From Anaerolineales bacterium (GTDB lineage Bacteria; Chloroflexota; Anaerolineae; Anaerolineales; UBA4823): a stretch of DNA of 64,000 bases. A program made the position numbers and the translations under genes. The notes below the pieces were generated by a model, which saw only the letters and a list, made by a program, of their open reading frames with translations, ran no database searches and was not told where the DNA came from. Positions within the stretch are counted from its first letter, which is position 1; each line of letters opens with the position of its first letter. Below, in pieces: positions 53,082 to 61,901 of this stretch. Where the stretch lies: assembly GCA_025057645.1 (NCBI GenBank), contig JANXBJ010000002.1:124001-188000 (forward strand), given 5' to 3'.

Positions 53082-54043
53082 TTCCCGCTCTCCGTAGCGT
53101 CATAACCGGGCAATGTCTGCACAGCTTGACGAAAATTGCGACTGGCGAGGAGGTCAAAGAGCGGCGCATACATCGACTGCATTTCGGAGAAAACCGTGAG
53201 GTCGTAGCGTTCTTGAAACAGGGGGATAAAATCCAAACCGGTCTTGTAAGCTGCAGCTTCAATTCCCAAGGCAACATCGGCTCGGCAGTCCCTGACTGCC
53301 AGAGCGCAGTCGAGATGGGTGCATACCTCGCTGTCGTAACCTTGGAGTTGTGCTGGAGAGAGCCCCAAATGACGCAGCTGGCGGTCGAGCCAGAGACGCG
53401 TGCCCGAGCCGCGGTTGCGGTTGATCAAACGCACATCTGGGCGCGCAAGATCGGCTAAGGAGCGGATGGCCTTGGGGTTGCCGGGTGCGAGAATCAAACC
53501 CTGTGTACGGTGAACCAGCGTGATCACTAGCGTAGGGTGGTCGGGGAAAAGATGGCGGATGGTCGGAAGGTTGTATTCTCCGCTCCACTCATCGAACAAG
53601 TGACTGCCAGCGACCTGGGAGAAGCCCTGGCGCAAATAGACCAGGCCATTTAGCGACCCGACAGGCAGCGAAAGGATGTGGTAGAAGCGTTCTAGGTGTC
53701 CAGCGAGGACTTCCCAAGCCAGATCGTCACTGCCCGAGAAGACTAATATGGGCTTCTCGCATTTGGGGAGCACCCTCTCTTGAATAAAGAAAGCGCCGGC
53801 GACAGCACAGTAGTAGCGCTCGGTTTGTCGCCCGCGCTTGCGGCTTTCGTGGAATTTCACCAGACCAACAGCTTCAAGGCGCTTCAGGTGGTGGCGCACC
53901 CAAGCGGGGGAGTGACCGAGTCGTGCCGCCAGCTGGGTCAGAGTTGCCGGTTTTGCCATCAAATGTTGCAGAATGGCGAGCCGCTGTGGATCGGCCAGCG
54001 CTTCAATTTGAGGGAAGGAGCGGAGCAGTTGAGCGGTCTCCAT
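53066..54043 (-). CDS. ArsR-type HTH fused to a periplasmic-binding-protein-like domain, putative oxyanion-sensing regulator
   Basis: A 325-residue one-component regulator. Residues ~1-85 are an ArsR-like winged helix (IEALADPQRLAILQHLMAKP, LTQLAARLGHSPAWVRHHLK). Residues ~95-315 resemble the PBP-like ligand domain found with molybdate regulators: LVFSGSDDLAWEVL, NRNRGSGTRLWLDRQL and ADVALGIEAAAYKTGLDFIP. It precedes and overlaps tupA, and a perfect 28-bp palindrome covers its own promoter. The likely role is control of tungstate (or molybdate) uptake. The usual ModE uses a LysR-like HTH and a Mop domain; this architecture differs. No signal peptide. Confidence 0.85.
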   Translation of the reverse strand: METAQLLRSFPQIEALADPQRLAILQHLMAKPATLTQLAARLGHSPAWVRHHLKRLEAVGLVKFHESRKRGRQTERYYCAVAGAFFIQERVLPKCEKPILVFSGSDDLAWEVLAGHLERFYHILSLPVGSLNGLVYLRQGFSQVAGSHLFDEWSGEYNLPTIRHLFPDHPTLVITLVHRTQGLILAPGNPKAIRSLADLARPDVRLINRNRGSGTRLWLDRQLRHLGLSPAQLQGYDSEVCTHLDCALAVRDCRADVALGIEAAAYKTGLDFIPLFQERYDLTVFSEMQSMYAPLFDLLASRNFRQAVQTLPGYDATESGKCFYI

Positions 54044-54070
54044 AACGATTAAGGAATTCCTTAATCGTTA
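54043..54070. promoter_or_regulatory. Perfect 28-bp palindrome, operator of the tup regulator
   Basis: A perfect inverted repeat with arm TAACGATTAAGGAA and no spacer spans 54043-54070, centred at 54056/54057. It runs from the A of the start codon to the -10 box. A dimeric regulator bound here would block both initiation of transcription and ribosome access. Confidence 0.85.
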
Positions 54071-54097
54071 GTTTATCGATCTCAAGTGTTTTGTCAA
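54070..54097 (-). promoter_or_regulatory. Promoter of the tup operon
   Basis: Minus strand TTGACA (54092-54097), 16-bp spacer, TAAACT (54070-54075). The last base of the -10 box is the first base of the palindrome, so bound repressor would cover the start site. Confidence 0.65.
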
Positions 54098-54334
54098 GTT
54101 TTTTCGTCGTCTTTTGCTCTCGGTCTCTTGAGTCGGAGGCGTCCACGCACGTGGCGGACGAGGATGTCTGCCTGCCATCTCCTCATTGGTTGCACTGCAT
54201 TTGCGGACGTCTCTACTGCGGAAACGGCAGGTAAGCACTTCCGCTGTGCAATTGCCCATTCGGTTTGGGCGGGATTGACAAGCCCATTGAAATTGGTTAA
54301 AGTCAATCTCGAAGTTCTCACTTCGAGGTGAAGC

Positions 54335-55306
54335 ATGAAGCTCTATGTAGGTTGTGACTTGGGGGGCACCAATTTGCGAGCAGCTTTGGTGGATGCCGAA
54401 ACCGGTAGGGTGCTTTTGCAAAAGGCAACGGCAACCTTGGCCCGCCAAGGCCCCGAAGCCGTGATGCAACGCATGGCAAACTTGATCCTAGAGGTTATCG
54501 CCGAGGGGGGGTATACCTCAGCGCAGGTGCAGGGGATCGGTGTCGGTGCACCGGGCTTGCTGGACATGGAGAAGGGAGAAACCCTCTTTCTGACCAATTT
54601 TGCCGGCAATTGGCCACACGTCCCTTTGCGAGATACCCTTCAACGCCTAACCTCGATTCCAACGACGATCCTCAACGATGCACGTGCCATTACTTTTGGC
54701 GAGTGGCGCTTTGGTGCAGGGGAAGGGGTGGCGACAATGGTGGTTTTTGCCCTTGGAACAGGCGTGGGCGGGGGCTCGGTCGTTAACGGTCAATTGCATC
54801 TCGGCTTGAGTGGAAGTGCCGGCGAGCTAGGGCATATCGTGCTGGACCCTAACGGGCCGCGCTGTGGCTGTGGCAACAACGGCTGTCTGGAAGTCTATGC
54901 TTCTGGGCCTGCCATCGCTGCCATGGGGATGAAAATGGTGGCACAGGGGCTCGCAACGCAGATCGCTGACCTCTGCCAAGGGGACTATAATCGGATTACC
55001 GCTGCCTTAATCGCCGAGGCTGCTCAAAGGGGGGATGAGATCGCTTTGGAGATTTACCGGCGAGCGGGCGAAGCGTTGGGCAGGGCAGCGGCGATTTTAT
55101 GTGTCACGCTCAGTCCCCAACGTATCGTGTTGACTGGCGGGGTAGCGCAAGCGGGAGAGCTGTTGCTCGGCCCGATGCGCGAAACGATGCGCCGTCTGGT
55201 GCGCGTGATACCTGTTGAACAAGTGGAATTGGTTCCGGGCAAGTTGGGGGATCAAGCAGGGGTGATCGGCGCAGCCTGCTTTGCGGCAGAGAAGATTTCG
55301 AGGTAG
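54335..55306 (+). CDS. ROK family sugar kinase (glucokinase-like)
   Basis: A 323-residue ROK kinase without a DNA-binding domain. It shows the phosphate loop GCDLGGTNLRAALVD (residues 7-21), GIGVGAPGLL, the catalytic Asp in LNDARAITFGEW, GELGHIVL and the zinc motif CGCGNNGCLE. It phosphorylates glucose or a related hexose with ATP in the cytoplasm, the usual first step after sugar import without phosphotransfer. GAGGTG precedes the ATG. It is monocistronic and divergent from the tup operon. Sugar specificity is inferred. Confidence 0.92.
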   Translation: MKLYVGCDLGGTNLRAALVDAETGRVLLQKATATLARQGPEAVMQRMANLILEVIAEGGYTSAQVQGIGVGAPGLLDMEKGETLFLTNFAGNWPHVPLRDTLQRLTSIPTTILNDARAITFGEWRFGAGEGVATMVVFALGTGVGGGSVVNGQLHLGLSGSAGELGHIVLDPNGPRCGCGNNGCLEVYASGPAIAAMGMKMVAQGLATQIADLCQGDYNRITAALIAEAAQRGDEIALEIYRRAGEALGRAAAILCVTLSPQRIVLTGGVAQAGELLLGPMRETMRRLVRVIPVEQVELVPGKLGDQAGVIGAACFAAEKISR

Positions 55307-55773
55307 CAAGCTCCGACCTTAAGGGAGGGTGGTGCAGGACTATCTCTTCGGGCTTGTTGAGCCGGCTGACCCGCAGGTGCAGGCGGTTCTTACTAGGAGC
55401 GTGAGCAGGGGGCACATGAGGGGAGGTCCGGCAGCCTCACTGGAGAGACATTGGAAATTAGGTGCTTTTTGAGAGCGTTCAGAAATCCGAGGGTTCTTGC
55501 CTCCGGGTTGCGGACGGAGGCCGCTGCCGGCCGGCAATGTTAGGAGTGACGGGTATTTGCTTACACGTCTATAGGGCTGAGGTGTCCGGTGAGCGCCAAT
55601 GACTCGACAACAGCAAGTGTAAGAACTCCGTAAGAATTACCCGGTTGAGGCAGGATTGGGAAAAATCGGAATTAGAATTTAGGTGAACTTTTCTCCCTTT
55701 TGCGTAGAAAGAAGATAGAACAGGTTTGGTCGATGATATGACTTGACACTCTGGATAGTGTAGGGCACTCAAT
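55307..55773. other. Gene-free, structured intergenic stretch before the efflux operon
   Basis: 467 bp with no supported gene. It holds a 7-bp hairpin (GCCTCCG at 55499-55505 with CGGAGGC at 55515-55521) and a perfect 12-bp palindrome, TGCCGGCCGGCA (55525-55536). TTGACA at 55743 has no matching -10 box. No tRNA, riboswitch or T-tract terminator is recognised. Confidence 0.4.
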
Positions 55774-57144
55774 ATGAAAAAACGGTGGATTTCGATCTTG
55801 ATTATAGTAGTGATGTTGGTCGGCGGCACCCTTGGTTTCCGCCAGTGGCAGATGAACCGGCAAGCGAGCCGCAATTCAGCGTTTCAAACCGAAATTGTTA
55901 CACGGGGGGAGTTGGTTGCTACTGTCGGCGGCACAGGCACGGTTCATGCCAACCAAACTGCAGTTTTGGTCTGGCAGACCAGCGGCACGGTGGAAGCAGT
56001 CCTCGTTGAGGTTGGCGATTTGGTGAGTGAGGGAGAGGAGCTGGCTAGGCTAAAGCGGGATTCTCTGCCCCAGAACGTCATCCTTGCCCAAGCCGAACTC
56101 ACCGAGGCACAAAAGGCGCTGGATGAGCTTTACACCAATGCCGAGATGGCCAAGACGAACGCTATGCAAGCTATAGCGCGTTACGCAAATGCAGTGCGTG
56201 ATGCCCAATATCAACTGGATAACTTTACCGTGCCGAGCAATCAGGCTGGCTTGGATGCGATTCAGGCTTTGGACTTGATGAAAAAGAATCTCGATGCCGC
56301 ACGCGAAGCCTTCGAGGCCGTGAAATATCGTCCGCTCGAGGACGCACTGCGTAAGGAATTGAAAGAAAAACTGGATGTGGCCCAAAGCGACTACAACGCT
56401 GCTGTGCGGCGGGTTGAACTAGAATACAGCTTACAGGTTGCGCAGGCAAATTTGGAGAAAGCCCGCCAGGATTACGAGAGGTGGAAGAACGGCCCGTCTG
56501 CCGAGGACATCGCTGCCATCGAAGCACGCATTGCGGCGGCTCAAGCCACCTTGAATTTGGCACGACTTACCGCCCCATTCGGCGGAACGATCACTGAAGT
56601 GAAGATCAAGCCCGGTGACCAAGTTACCCCGGGTATGGTCGCAATTCGAATTGATGATCTCTCTCGTTTGTTGGTGGATGTGCGGATTTCGGAGGTGGAT
56701 ATCAATCGTGTGCGGCCCGGGCAAGAGGCCACCTTGAATTTCGATGCCATTTTAAACAAAGTTTATCGCGGCAAGGTCAGAGAGGTCTCACCGGTCGGCA
56801 CGATTGCCCAAGGGATAGTCGACTTCATCGTGACGATCGAACTGAGCAATGCCGACCAAGATGTGAAACCGGGAATGACTGCGGCGGTCAACATCGTTGT
56901 CAATCGACTTAGCGATGTACTGCTTGTGCCCAACCGCGCCGTGCGTCTAAATGAAGGTGAACGGATTGTATATGTTTTGCGCAATGGTCAACCCGAAGTC
57001 GTGCCGATCACCCTCGGAGCTTCTTCTGAGACCCATAGCGAAGTGATCGGCGGAGAGCTTAAGGTCGGTGATGCAGTGATTCTTAACCCGCCAACCGTGT
57101 TCGAACAAGACGGTCCACCCCCTTGGGTTAATCCTGAACGCTGA
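55774..57144 (+). CDS. Efflux transporter periplasmic-adaptor-type subunit (MacA/HlyD-like)
   Basis: A 456-residue membrane-fusion-type protein. One N-terminal membrane segment ([18 protein letters not shown]) is followed by a lipoyl half ([20 protein letters not shown]), a long alpha-helical coiled coil (about residues 100-250), the second lipoyl half ([20 protein letters not shown]) and beta-barrel regions. The partner ABC ATPase and MacB-type permease follow 16 bp on. In this single-membrane lineage it would act on the cell surface. Substrate may be a peptide, lipid or antibiotic. Confidence 0.9.
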   Translation: MKKRWISILIIVVMLVGGTLGFRQWQMNRQASRNSAFQTEIVTRGELVATVGGTGTVHANQTAVLVWQTSGTVEAVLVEVGDLVSEGEELARLKRDSLPQNVILAQAELTEAQKALDELYTNAEMAKTNAMQAIARYANAVRDAQYQLDNFTVPSNQAGLDAIQALDLMKKNLDAAREAFEAVKYRPLEDALRKELKEKLDVAQSDYNAAVRRVELEYSLQVAQANLEKARQDYERWKNGPSAEDIAAIEARIAAAQATLNLARLTAPFGGTITEVKIKPGDQVTPGMVAIRIDDLSRLLVDVRISEVDINRVRPGQEATLNFDAILNKVYRGKVREVSPVGTIAQGIVDFIVTIELSNADQDVKPGMTAAVNIVVNRLSDVLLVPNRAVRLNEGERIVYVLRNGQPEVVPITLGASSETHSEVIGGELKVGDAVILNPPTVFEQDGPPPWVNPER

Positions 57145-57160
57145 GATCACAGGAAGTGCC

Positions 57161-57841
57161 ATGGAAGCCAACGATGTGGTGATTGACGCCCGCAATCTAA
57201 CCAAGGTTTACAAGATGGGTGATGTTGAAGTCCATGCCTTGCGTGGCCTTTCCCTGCAGGTTAAGCGCGGCGAGGTAGTGGCAATTATGGGACCCTCCGG
57301 TTCAGGAAAATCCACCTTGATGAACATTATTGGTTGCCTCGACCGTCCTACTTCCGGTGAGTATATCTTGGACGGCAAACGCGTTTCGGACTTGAGGGAT
57401 GATGAGCTGGCACGAATCCGCAATCAGAAGGTTGGTTTCGTATTCCAGAGCTTTAACCTCTTGCCGCGCGCCACTGCTTTGGCTAATGTAGAGCTGCCTT
57501 TGCGTTACGCCGGAGCGAAGGACAACCGACGCGAACGCGCAAAGCAGGCTCTGATTGCCGTGGGCTTGGGTGATCGTCTCTATCATCGCCCGAATGAGTT
57601 GTCCGGAGGTCAGCAACAGCGTGTGGCGATTGCCCGCGCTCTGGTGAATAATCCGGCAATCGTCTTGGCCGACGAGCCTACCGGTAACCTGGACACCAAA
57701 TCGGGCGAAGAGATCATTCGCCTGCTCTTGCGCTTAAATCGGGAGCGGGGCGTTACGCTGATTATCGTAACCCACGACCCGGATGTAGCGGCTCATGCCC
57801 AACGCATTGTTCATATTCGTGACGGCCGGGTGGAGGAATAG
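57161..57841 (+). CDS. ABC transporter ATP-binding protein (MacB/LolD-like)
   Basis: A 226-residue ATPase. Walker A is [16 protein letters not shown], the signature [15 protein letters not shown] and Walker [16 protein letters not shown], typical of the LolD/MacB export branch. It starts 16 bp after the adaptor and ends 2 bp before the permease. It drives the MacB-type mechanotransmission machine together with those two genes. Confidence 0.95.
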   Translation: MEANDVVIDARNLTKVYKMGDVEVHALRGLSLQVKRGEVVAIMGPSGSGKSTLMNIIGCLDRPTSGEYILDGKRVSDLRDDELARIRNQKVGFVFQSFNLLPRATALANVELPLRYAGAKDNRRERAKQALIAVGLGDRLYHRPNELSGGQQQRVAIARALVNNPAIVLADEPTGNLDTKSGEEIIRLLLRLNRERGVTLIIVTHDPDVAAHAQRIVHIRDGRVEE

Positions 57842-57843
57842 CC

Positions 57844-59070
57844 ATGAACCTGACTGCTTCTTTTTTTGAGGCCTTGGACAGTCTAGCCAGCAACAAGCTG
57901 CGTTCTGGCTTGACGATCCTAGGAATCGTGATTGGCGTGGCAGCGGTGATCGCCATGATCTCTATTGGGCGCGGAGCCGAGAACTCGATCACCGGCTCAA
58001 TCCAGGGCATTGGCACCAATTTGTTGTTTGTCTTTCGCGGCGGCAATGAGGATGTGCGCAATCCCAAACCGATCACCTTGGGGGATGCTAACGCGATCAA
58101 CGATCCGTTTCAAGCCCCGTCGGTGGCGAACGTTGCCCCAATGCTTATGGGCAGCGGCAAGGTCAGCTTTGGAGGGGAGAGCGTAGTCACCTCGATTGAA
58201 GGCGTAACTCCGTCTTTTGCCGAAGTGCGCAATTACCGTGTTACCGAGGGGGAATTTATCTCTGAGGAGCATATTCTAGGTCGCTCCTCGGTGGTATTGC
58301 TCGGCCCAGATGTGGCCGAAAAGCTCTTTGGGCGCAAGGAGGGCTTGGTCGGCGAGACGGTGCGTATCGAAGGGCAGCCGTTTCGCGTGTTGGGTGTGCT
58401 CGAATCCAAGGGCGGTTCTTCTTTTTCTAACCAAGACGACCGGGTGCTGGTGCCATTCACGACAGCCCAAACGCGGCTAATCCGCCGCAGCACACCCGAC
58501 CAGGTCGATTTGCTCTTAGTGCAGGCTATCAGCGCTCAAGCCGTGCCCCAAGCCGCCGAAGAGATCGCTCAGATTTTGCGCTACCGCCACAAGACGGAGA
58601 TTGGCGCCGACGACTTCACCATTTTGACCCAGCAGGATTTCTTGGATACCGCACGCACAATCACGAATATTTTGACCATCTTTCTGGGCGGGATTGCGGC
58701 GATTTCGCTGTTGGTCGGCGGCATCGGCATCATGAACATTATGTTGGTCTCGGTGACCGAGCGCACGCGCGAGATCGGCTTACGCAAAGCACTCGGGGCA
58801 CGAAAGGTCGACATTCTGGTGCAATTCTTGACCGAATCGGTTGTGCTCAGCCTGTTCGGCGGTTTGCTCGGAATTGGCTTGGGGTGGCTGATTTCCTTTA
58901 TCGTTGGTCAGATCGCCGCAGCAAACAATGCCGATATTAACCCTGCGATCGGTTTGGATACCATTCTGCTGGCAACCTTGTTCTCCTCTGCTGTGGGACT
59001 GTTCTTTGGCTTGTACCCTGCAAACCGCGCTGCTAGTCTGGAGCCAGTAGAGGCACTGAGGTATGAGTAG
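57844..59070 (+). CDS. ABC transporter permease with MacB/FtsX fold
   Basis: A 408-residue permease. A first membrane segment (LRSGLTILGIVIGVAAVIAM) is followed by a ~220-residue extracytoplasmic MacB_PCD domain and three C-terminal membrane segments in the FtsX domain, with the block GGIGIMNIMLVSVTERTREI and RKALGARK. Complete and full length. It is the membrane core of the MacAB-like system encoded just upstream. The gap to the convergent MalY gene is 36 bp. Confidence 0.94.
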   Translation: MNLTASFFEALDSLASNKLRSGLTILGIVIGVAAVIAMISIGRGAENSITGSIQGIGTNLLFVFRGGNEDVRNPKPITLGDANAINDPFQAPSVANVAPMLMGSGKVSFGGESVVTSIEGVTPSFAEVRNYRVTEGEFISEEHILGRSSVVLLGPDVAEKLFGRKEGLVGETVRIEGQPFRVLGVLESKGGSSFSNQDDRVLVPFTTAQTRLIRRSTPDQVDLLLVQAISAQAVPQAAEEIAQILRYRHKTEIGADDFTILTQQDFLDTARTITNILTIFLGGIAAISLLVGGIGIMNIMLVSVTERTREIGLRKALGARKVDILVQFLTESVVLSLFGGLLGIGLGWLISFIVGQIAAANNADINPAIGLDTILLATLFSSAVGLFFGLYPANRAASLEPVEALRYE

Positions 59071-59106
59071 TGTTCGGCGCTGACACTCGGGGCCGGCAAA
59101 TAGGGC

Positions 59107-60303
59107 TCAGCGGATGGCGGTGAGCCTGACCGCTTGGGCGAGGCGGGCACAAGCTTCTTCAAGCAGTGACTGCGGGCAGGCGAAGTTCCAACGGATGAAG
59201 CCTTCCCCTTCTTTGCCAAACGCTCTACCATCGCTGAAAGCTACTTTAGCCTCCCTAAGGAAAAAGGCATAGGGGTTGTCGGGCAGGCCTAAGGGCCGGC
59301 AATCCAGCCAGACCAAATAGGTGCCCTCGGGGATAGTATGGGGCGCGTGGGGAAGGTTCTCTGCGAGCCATCCCGTCAGAAGGTCTCGATTAGCTCGCAA
59401 ATATTGCAAGACTTCTCTTAGCCACTCCTCTCCCTCCCGATAGGCTGCGAGGGCTGCGACCCAACCTAGAGAATTTACCCAACCGGTCAAACCCTGGCCA
59501 GCTGTTTGCAACCGTTTGCGCCACTCGGAATTGGGGACAATGGCGAAGGAGAACTGCAAGCCGGGGATGTTGAAGGTCTTGCTCGGTGACATCAGAGTGA
59601 TCGTATTCCGGGCGATTTCGGGGTCGAGAGAGGCGATGGGAAGATGGTGATGAGGTTCAAAGACCAAATCGCCGTGAATCTCGTCGGAGCAGATCGCTAC
59701 TCCGTGACGTAAGCAAATCTCGGCTAGCCGTTCCAACTCGGCACGCCGAAAAACTCGTCCGGTGGGGTTGTGAGGATTACAGAGGATGAAGAGCCGAGTG
59801 TCCGGTGCAAGGGCTTGTTCAAACTGGTCAAAGTCAATTTCATAATGCAAGGTGCTTTGGCCTGTCAGCCTCGGCACCAGCGGGCTATCGATGCGGCGCA
59901 TCTTGGCATTCGTGGCCGCAGCAAGGATGGGAGGATAGATCGGCGGTTGAACGATCAGGCTGCTGCCTTCCCCGCCCAGAGCGTGGGCGACAAGGTTGAA
60001 ACCTACCACAACTCCCGGGATAAAGAGAATGTCTTCGGGCTGAATTTCCCAGTGGTAAAGGCGCGCCATCCGCATCACGATGACTTCTCGCAGTTCTTTG
60101 CGTTGGTTGGGTTCGCTGTGCAAGCCGCTGGGATAACCGAAAATTCCATGCTCAACCGCTTGGTGCAAGGCATCGATCACGGCTTGCGGAGAGCGAAAAT
60201 CCATGTCGGCGACCCACATCGGCAAGATTTCTTCAGGGTAGGTATCCCATTTCAGGCTGTTCGTGCCGCGCCGAGGAATGATTTGATCGAAGTCGATAGC
60301 CAA
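59107..60303 (-). CDS. MalY/PatB-type pyridoxal-phosphate C-S lyase or aminotransferase
   Basis: A 398-residue fold-type I PLP enzyme of the MalY/PatB (cystathionine beta-lyase-like) group. It begins FDQIIPRRGTNSLKWDTYPE, a group signature, followed by LPMWVADMDF. The PLP lysine is in MSPSKTFNIPGLQ, with NPHNPTGRVF and CSDEIHGDLVF supporting. It probably cleaves cystathionine or cysteine S-conjugates; some members have regulatory roles. It precedes cutA in reverse order on the same strand by 14 bp, so the two may be co-transcribed. Confidence 0.9.
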   Translation of the reverse strand: MAIDFDQIIPRRGTNSLKWDTYPEEILPMWVADMDFRSPQAVIDALHQAVEHGIFGYPSGLHSEPNQRKELREVIVMRMARLYHWEIQPEDILFIPGVVVGFNLVAHALGGEGSSLIVQPPIYPPILAAATNAKMRRIDSPLVPRLTGQSTLHYEIDFDQFEQALAPDTRLFILCNPHNPTGRVFRRAELERLAEICLRHGVAICSDEIHGDLVFEPHHHLPIASLDPEIARNTITLMSPSKTFNIPGLQFSFAIVPNSEWRKRLQTAGQGLTGWVNSLGWVAALAAYREGEEWLREVLQYLRANRDLLTGWLAENLPHAPHTIPEGTYLVWLDCRPLGLPDNPYAFFLREAKVAFSDGRAFGKEGEGFIRWNFACPQSLLEEACARLAQAVRLTAIR

Positions 60304-60317
60304 AATTTCCTCCGTAG

Positions 60318-60662
60318 CTAGGCGGGTTTAGAGCCGGTTTCGCCGAGTGCCCACTTCAAATACTCCTCGTTGCCTGCTAGGATAGGCAGGGCGAGGATTT
60401 CCGGCACTTCGTAGGGATGGTGTTGCCGGACGAAGGGGATAAAGTGCTCTTGAAACCCTTCTTTGCGGGCCTTGACGATCAGTAAGGCTTCTAGCTCGGA
60501 TTGAATTTCGCCTTCCCACCAGTAGAGCGATTGTACTCCGCTGACAAGGTTGACACAGGCGGCCAAGCGTTCTTGGAGCAGTTGACGTGCTAGCTGCTCT
60601 GCTGCTTCCCGCGATGGCGCAGTAATCAGAACCAAGATGAGATCGCCGGCTTGGTTGGTCAC
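60318..60662 (-). CDS. cutA: Divalent-cation tolerance protein CutA
   Basis: A 114-residue trimeric small protein. LILVLITAPSREAAEQLARQLL, LAACVNLVSGVQSLYWWEG and HPYEVPEILALPILAGNEEYLKW are the family blocks. I choose the GTG at 60662, which has GGAGGG 7 nt upstream, because it gives the normal CutA length; the ATG at 60689 and the longer frame to 60779 would add an atypical extension. CutA is linked to copper tolerance in E. coli, but its biochemical role is unsettled. Confidence 0.9.
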   Translation of the reverse strand: MTNQAGDLILVLITAPSREAAEQLARQLLQERLAACVNLVSGVQSLYWWEGEIQSELEALLIVKARKEGFQEHFIPFVRQHHPYEVPEILALPILAGNEEYLKWALGETGSKPA

Positions 60663-60776
60663 CTGGGTGCCCTCCGTATAAGAACACATCAGCTTGGGTT
60701 TGATTATAAACCCTTCGGAGCGAATTCTGTCCTTCTTGGAGTCGGCAGGACAGGCAACTTTAGGACTCGAGCTCAA

Positions 60777-60798
60777 CACCCTCTGGCTCGAGAGGGTG
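60777..60798 (-). other. Intergenic hairpin between the TenA-like and cutA genes
   Basis: An 8-bp perfect stem, CACCCTCT (60777-60784) with AGAGGGTG (60791-60798), loop of 6 nt. No T-tract follows on either strand. It may be the 3' end of the TenA-like transcript. Confidence 0.35.
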
Positions 60799-60894
60799 CT
60801 GTTGTCTGAGGGTCGGCGTCGGAATCTACGCCTCCGGCCTTGCTCTTGGCGCGGGTTTGGATTAATCTAGCCCAAGCGACACCAAAAGCGCTGA

Positions 60895-61581
60895 TCAGAC
60901 CCCGGCCACCTCTGCCATGGCATCCCAGAAGCTCAGTTCGTATTCCAACATTAGGCGGGCGGTCTCTTGCATCTGCGCCGCCGACTCCCCTCGCGCCAGA
61001 GCATCCTGAATATAAGGACTGACGCGTTCATCTGTCTCCCGGTAGTGCTCATAGATTTTGAAGAACTCGGCTTGGTCCGCACTCAGTTGGTATTGCGAAC
61101 GCAGCGCCTCGTAGACGCGCAGACTGTTCTGGATCCAGACCTCCGAGTCGAAGCGAAACGCAAGAATCAAATCACCGTCGCAACCATAGAGACAAACATG
61201 GGAAATGAAATAACTGAACATCATCGCCTTCGCCAGCTTGGGAGCTTGAGGCAGTTGCTCTCGAGGCAGGCCAAGCGCTTCTGCAAAGGCGGGGATTCGC
61301 TCCCACACCACAAATTCTGCCTGCAAGAACTCGTTGAGAATAGCTCGGCTGGGCAGATGTCCGTAGCGGGACACTATGAGGGCGATATTGCGGATACCGC
61401 CGGTAACAGTGTGGTACTGTTGGGTGGCTAAAATTTGTAAGGCAGAGAGGGAAACTCGCTTCTCGGCCAGGGCATCGAGATAGCGATGAGTCGTGATCTG
61501 TTGGATAAGGGGCTCTAGCTGTTGGCGAGTCTGTTGGATAAGATCAAGAGCCGACCGGTGATGAGCAACCTCGTTAGTCAT
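60895..61581 (-). CDS. TenA/PqqC-like heme-oxygenase-fold protein under TPP riboswitch control
   Basis: A 228-residue all-helical protein of the TenA/PqqC superfamily. Blocks are TQQYHTVTGGIRNIALIVSR, FLQAEFVVWERIPAFAEALG, FSYFISHVCLYGCDGDLILA and FFKIYEHYRETDERVSPYIQ. Classical TenA hydrolyses aminopyrimidines or thiamine. This sequence is distant from textbook TenA, and I cannot place the TenA active-site Cys with certainty. The TPP riboswitch upstream firmly links it to thiamine. I choose the ATG at 61581, with GAGGAGGT 6 nt upstream; that site covers the earlier ATG at 61596. It ends the minus-strand run before cutA. Confidence 0.82.
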   Translation of the reverse strand: MTNEVAHHRSALDLIQQTRQQLEPLIQQITTHRYLDALAEKRVSLSALQILATQQYHTVTGGIRNIALIVSRYGHLPSRAILNEFLQAEFVVWERIPAFAEALGLPREQLPQAPKLAKAMMFSYFISHVCLYGCDGDLILAFRFDSEVWIQNSLRVYEALRSQYQLSADQAEFFKIYEHYRETDERVSPYIQDALARGESAAQMQETARLMLEYELSFWDAMAEVAGV

Positions 61582-61608
61582 TGGGTACCTCCTCATAGAA
61601 AGTAAAAT

Positions 61609-61634
61609 AAAAAAAACCCTCTGCCGGAGAGGGT
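61609..61634 (-). terminator. Intrinsic terminator of the TPP riboswitch
   Basis: On the minus strand ACCCTCT (61628-61634) pairs with AGAGGGT (61616-61622), followed by eight T (61609-61616 as A on the plus strand). It lies between the aptamer and the TenA-like ribosome-binding site, as expected for a transcriptional OFF switch. Confidence 0.9.
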
Positions 61635-61650
61635 ATAAAGTCCAAATTAC

Positions 61651-61741
61651 AACTTCCCTACGCCGGCATTATCCGGATCAGGTTCTGCGGGTCGAGGACG
61701 AACGGTCCTCCTCTCAGCCTGGCTTGCCCAAGCTCCCCGTT
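61651..61741 (-). ncRNA. Thiamine pyrophosphate (THI-box) riboswitch
   Basis: The aptamer core is clear on the minus strand: GGGGAGC near 61739, CTGAGAGG, then ACCTGATCCGGATAATGCC and GGCGTAGGGAA near 61655, the THI-box consensus. Binding of thiamine pyrophosphate is known to fold this element; terminator formation then stops transcription of the downstream gene. Confidence 0.95.
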
Positions 61742-61760
61742 TGATTGTTATATTGATCCA

Positions 61761-61790
61761 AGTATATCCGGGGAACTTTTAGTTTGTCAA
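61761..61790 (-). promoter_or_regulatory. Promoter of the TPP riboswitch transcript
   Basis: Minus strand TTGACA (61785-61790), 18-bp spacer, TATACT (61761-61766). It lies about 20 bp before the aptamer, so the TenA-like gene has its own promoter separate from the Cbi genes. Confidence 0.8.
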
Positions 61791-61794
61791 GAAG

Positions 61795-61810
61795 AAAGAG
61801 CCTGCTCTTT
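61795..61810 (-). terminator. Possible terminator of the cbi operon
   Basis: AAAGAG (61795-61800) and CTCTTT (61805-61810) form a short stem with a 4-nt loop. On the minus strand a T-rich but interrupted tail follows. It sits about 90 nt after the CbiO stop. Confidence 0.35.
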
Positions 61811-61901
61811 TTGAAGTGTAAACGATGCCGGCAAATTCAAAAAACAAACGCAACCTAGACGCAAGAGAGCAAAGCGCATGAAATTAGGCTTGATGATGCG
61901 G

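Noticed and set aside
53780-54052. 90-codon frame on the plus strand opposite the tup regulator
   Set aside because: It is antisense to a well-supported gene and has no recognisable protein family.
55307-55773. tRNA, rRNA or riboswitch in the 467-bp gap
   Set aside because: No cloverleaf, TTCGA arm or known aptamer core was found; only small GC-rich inverted repeats.
60663-60779. N-terminal extension of CutA
   Set aside because: It would make the protein atypically long; GGAGGG is well placed for the GTG at 60662.
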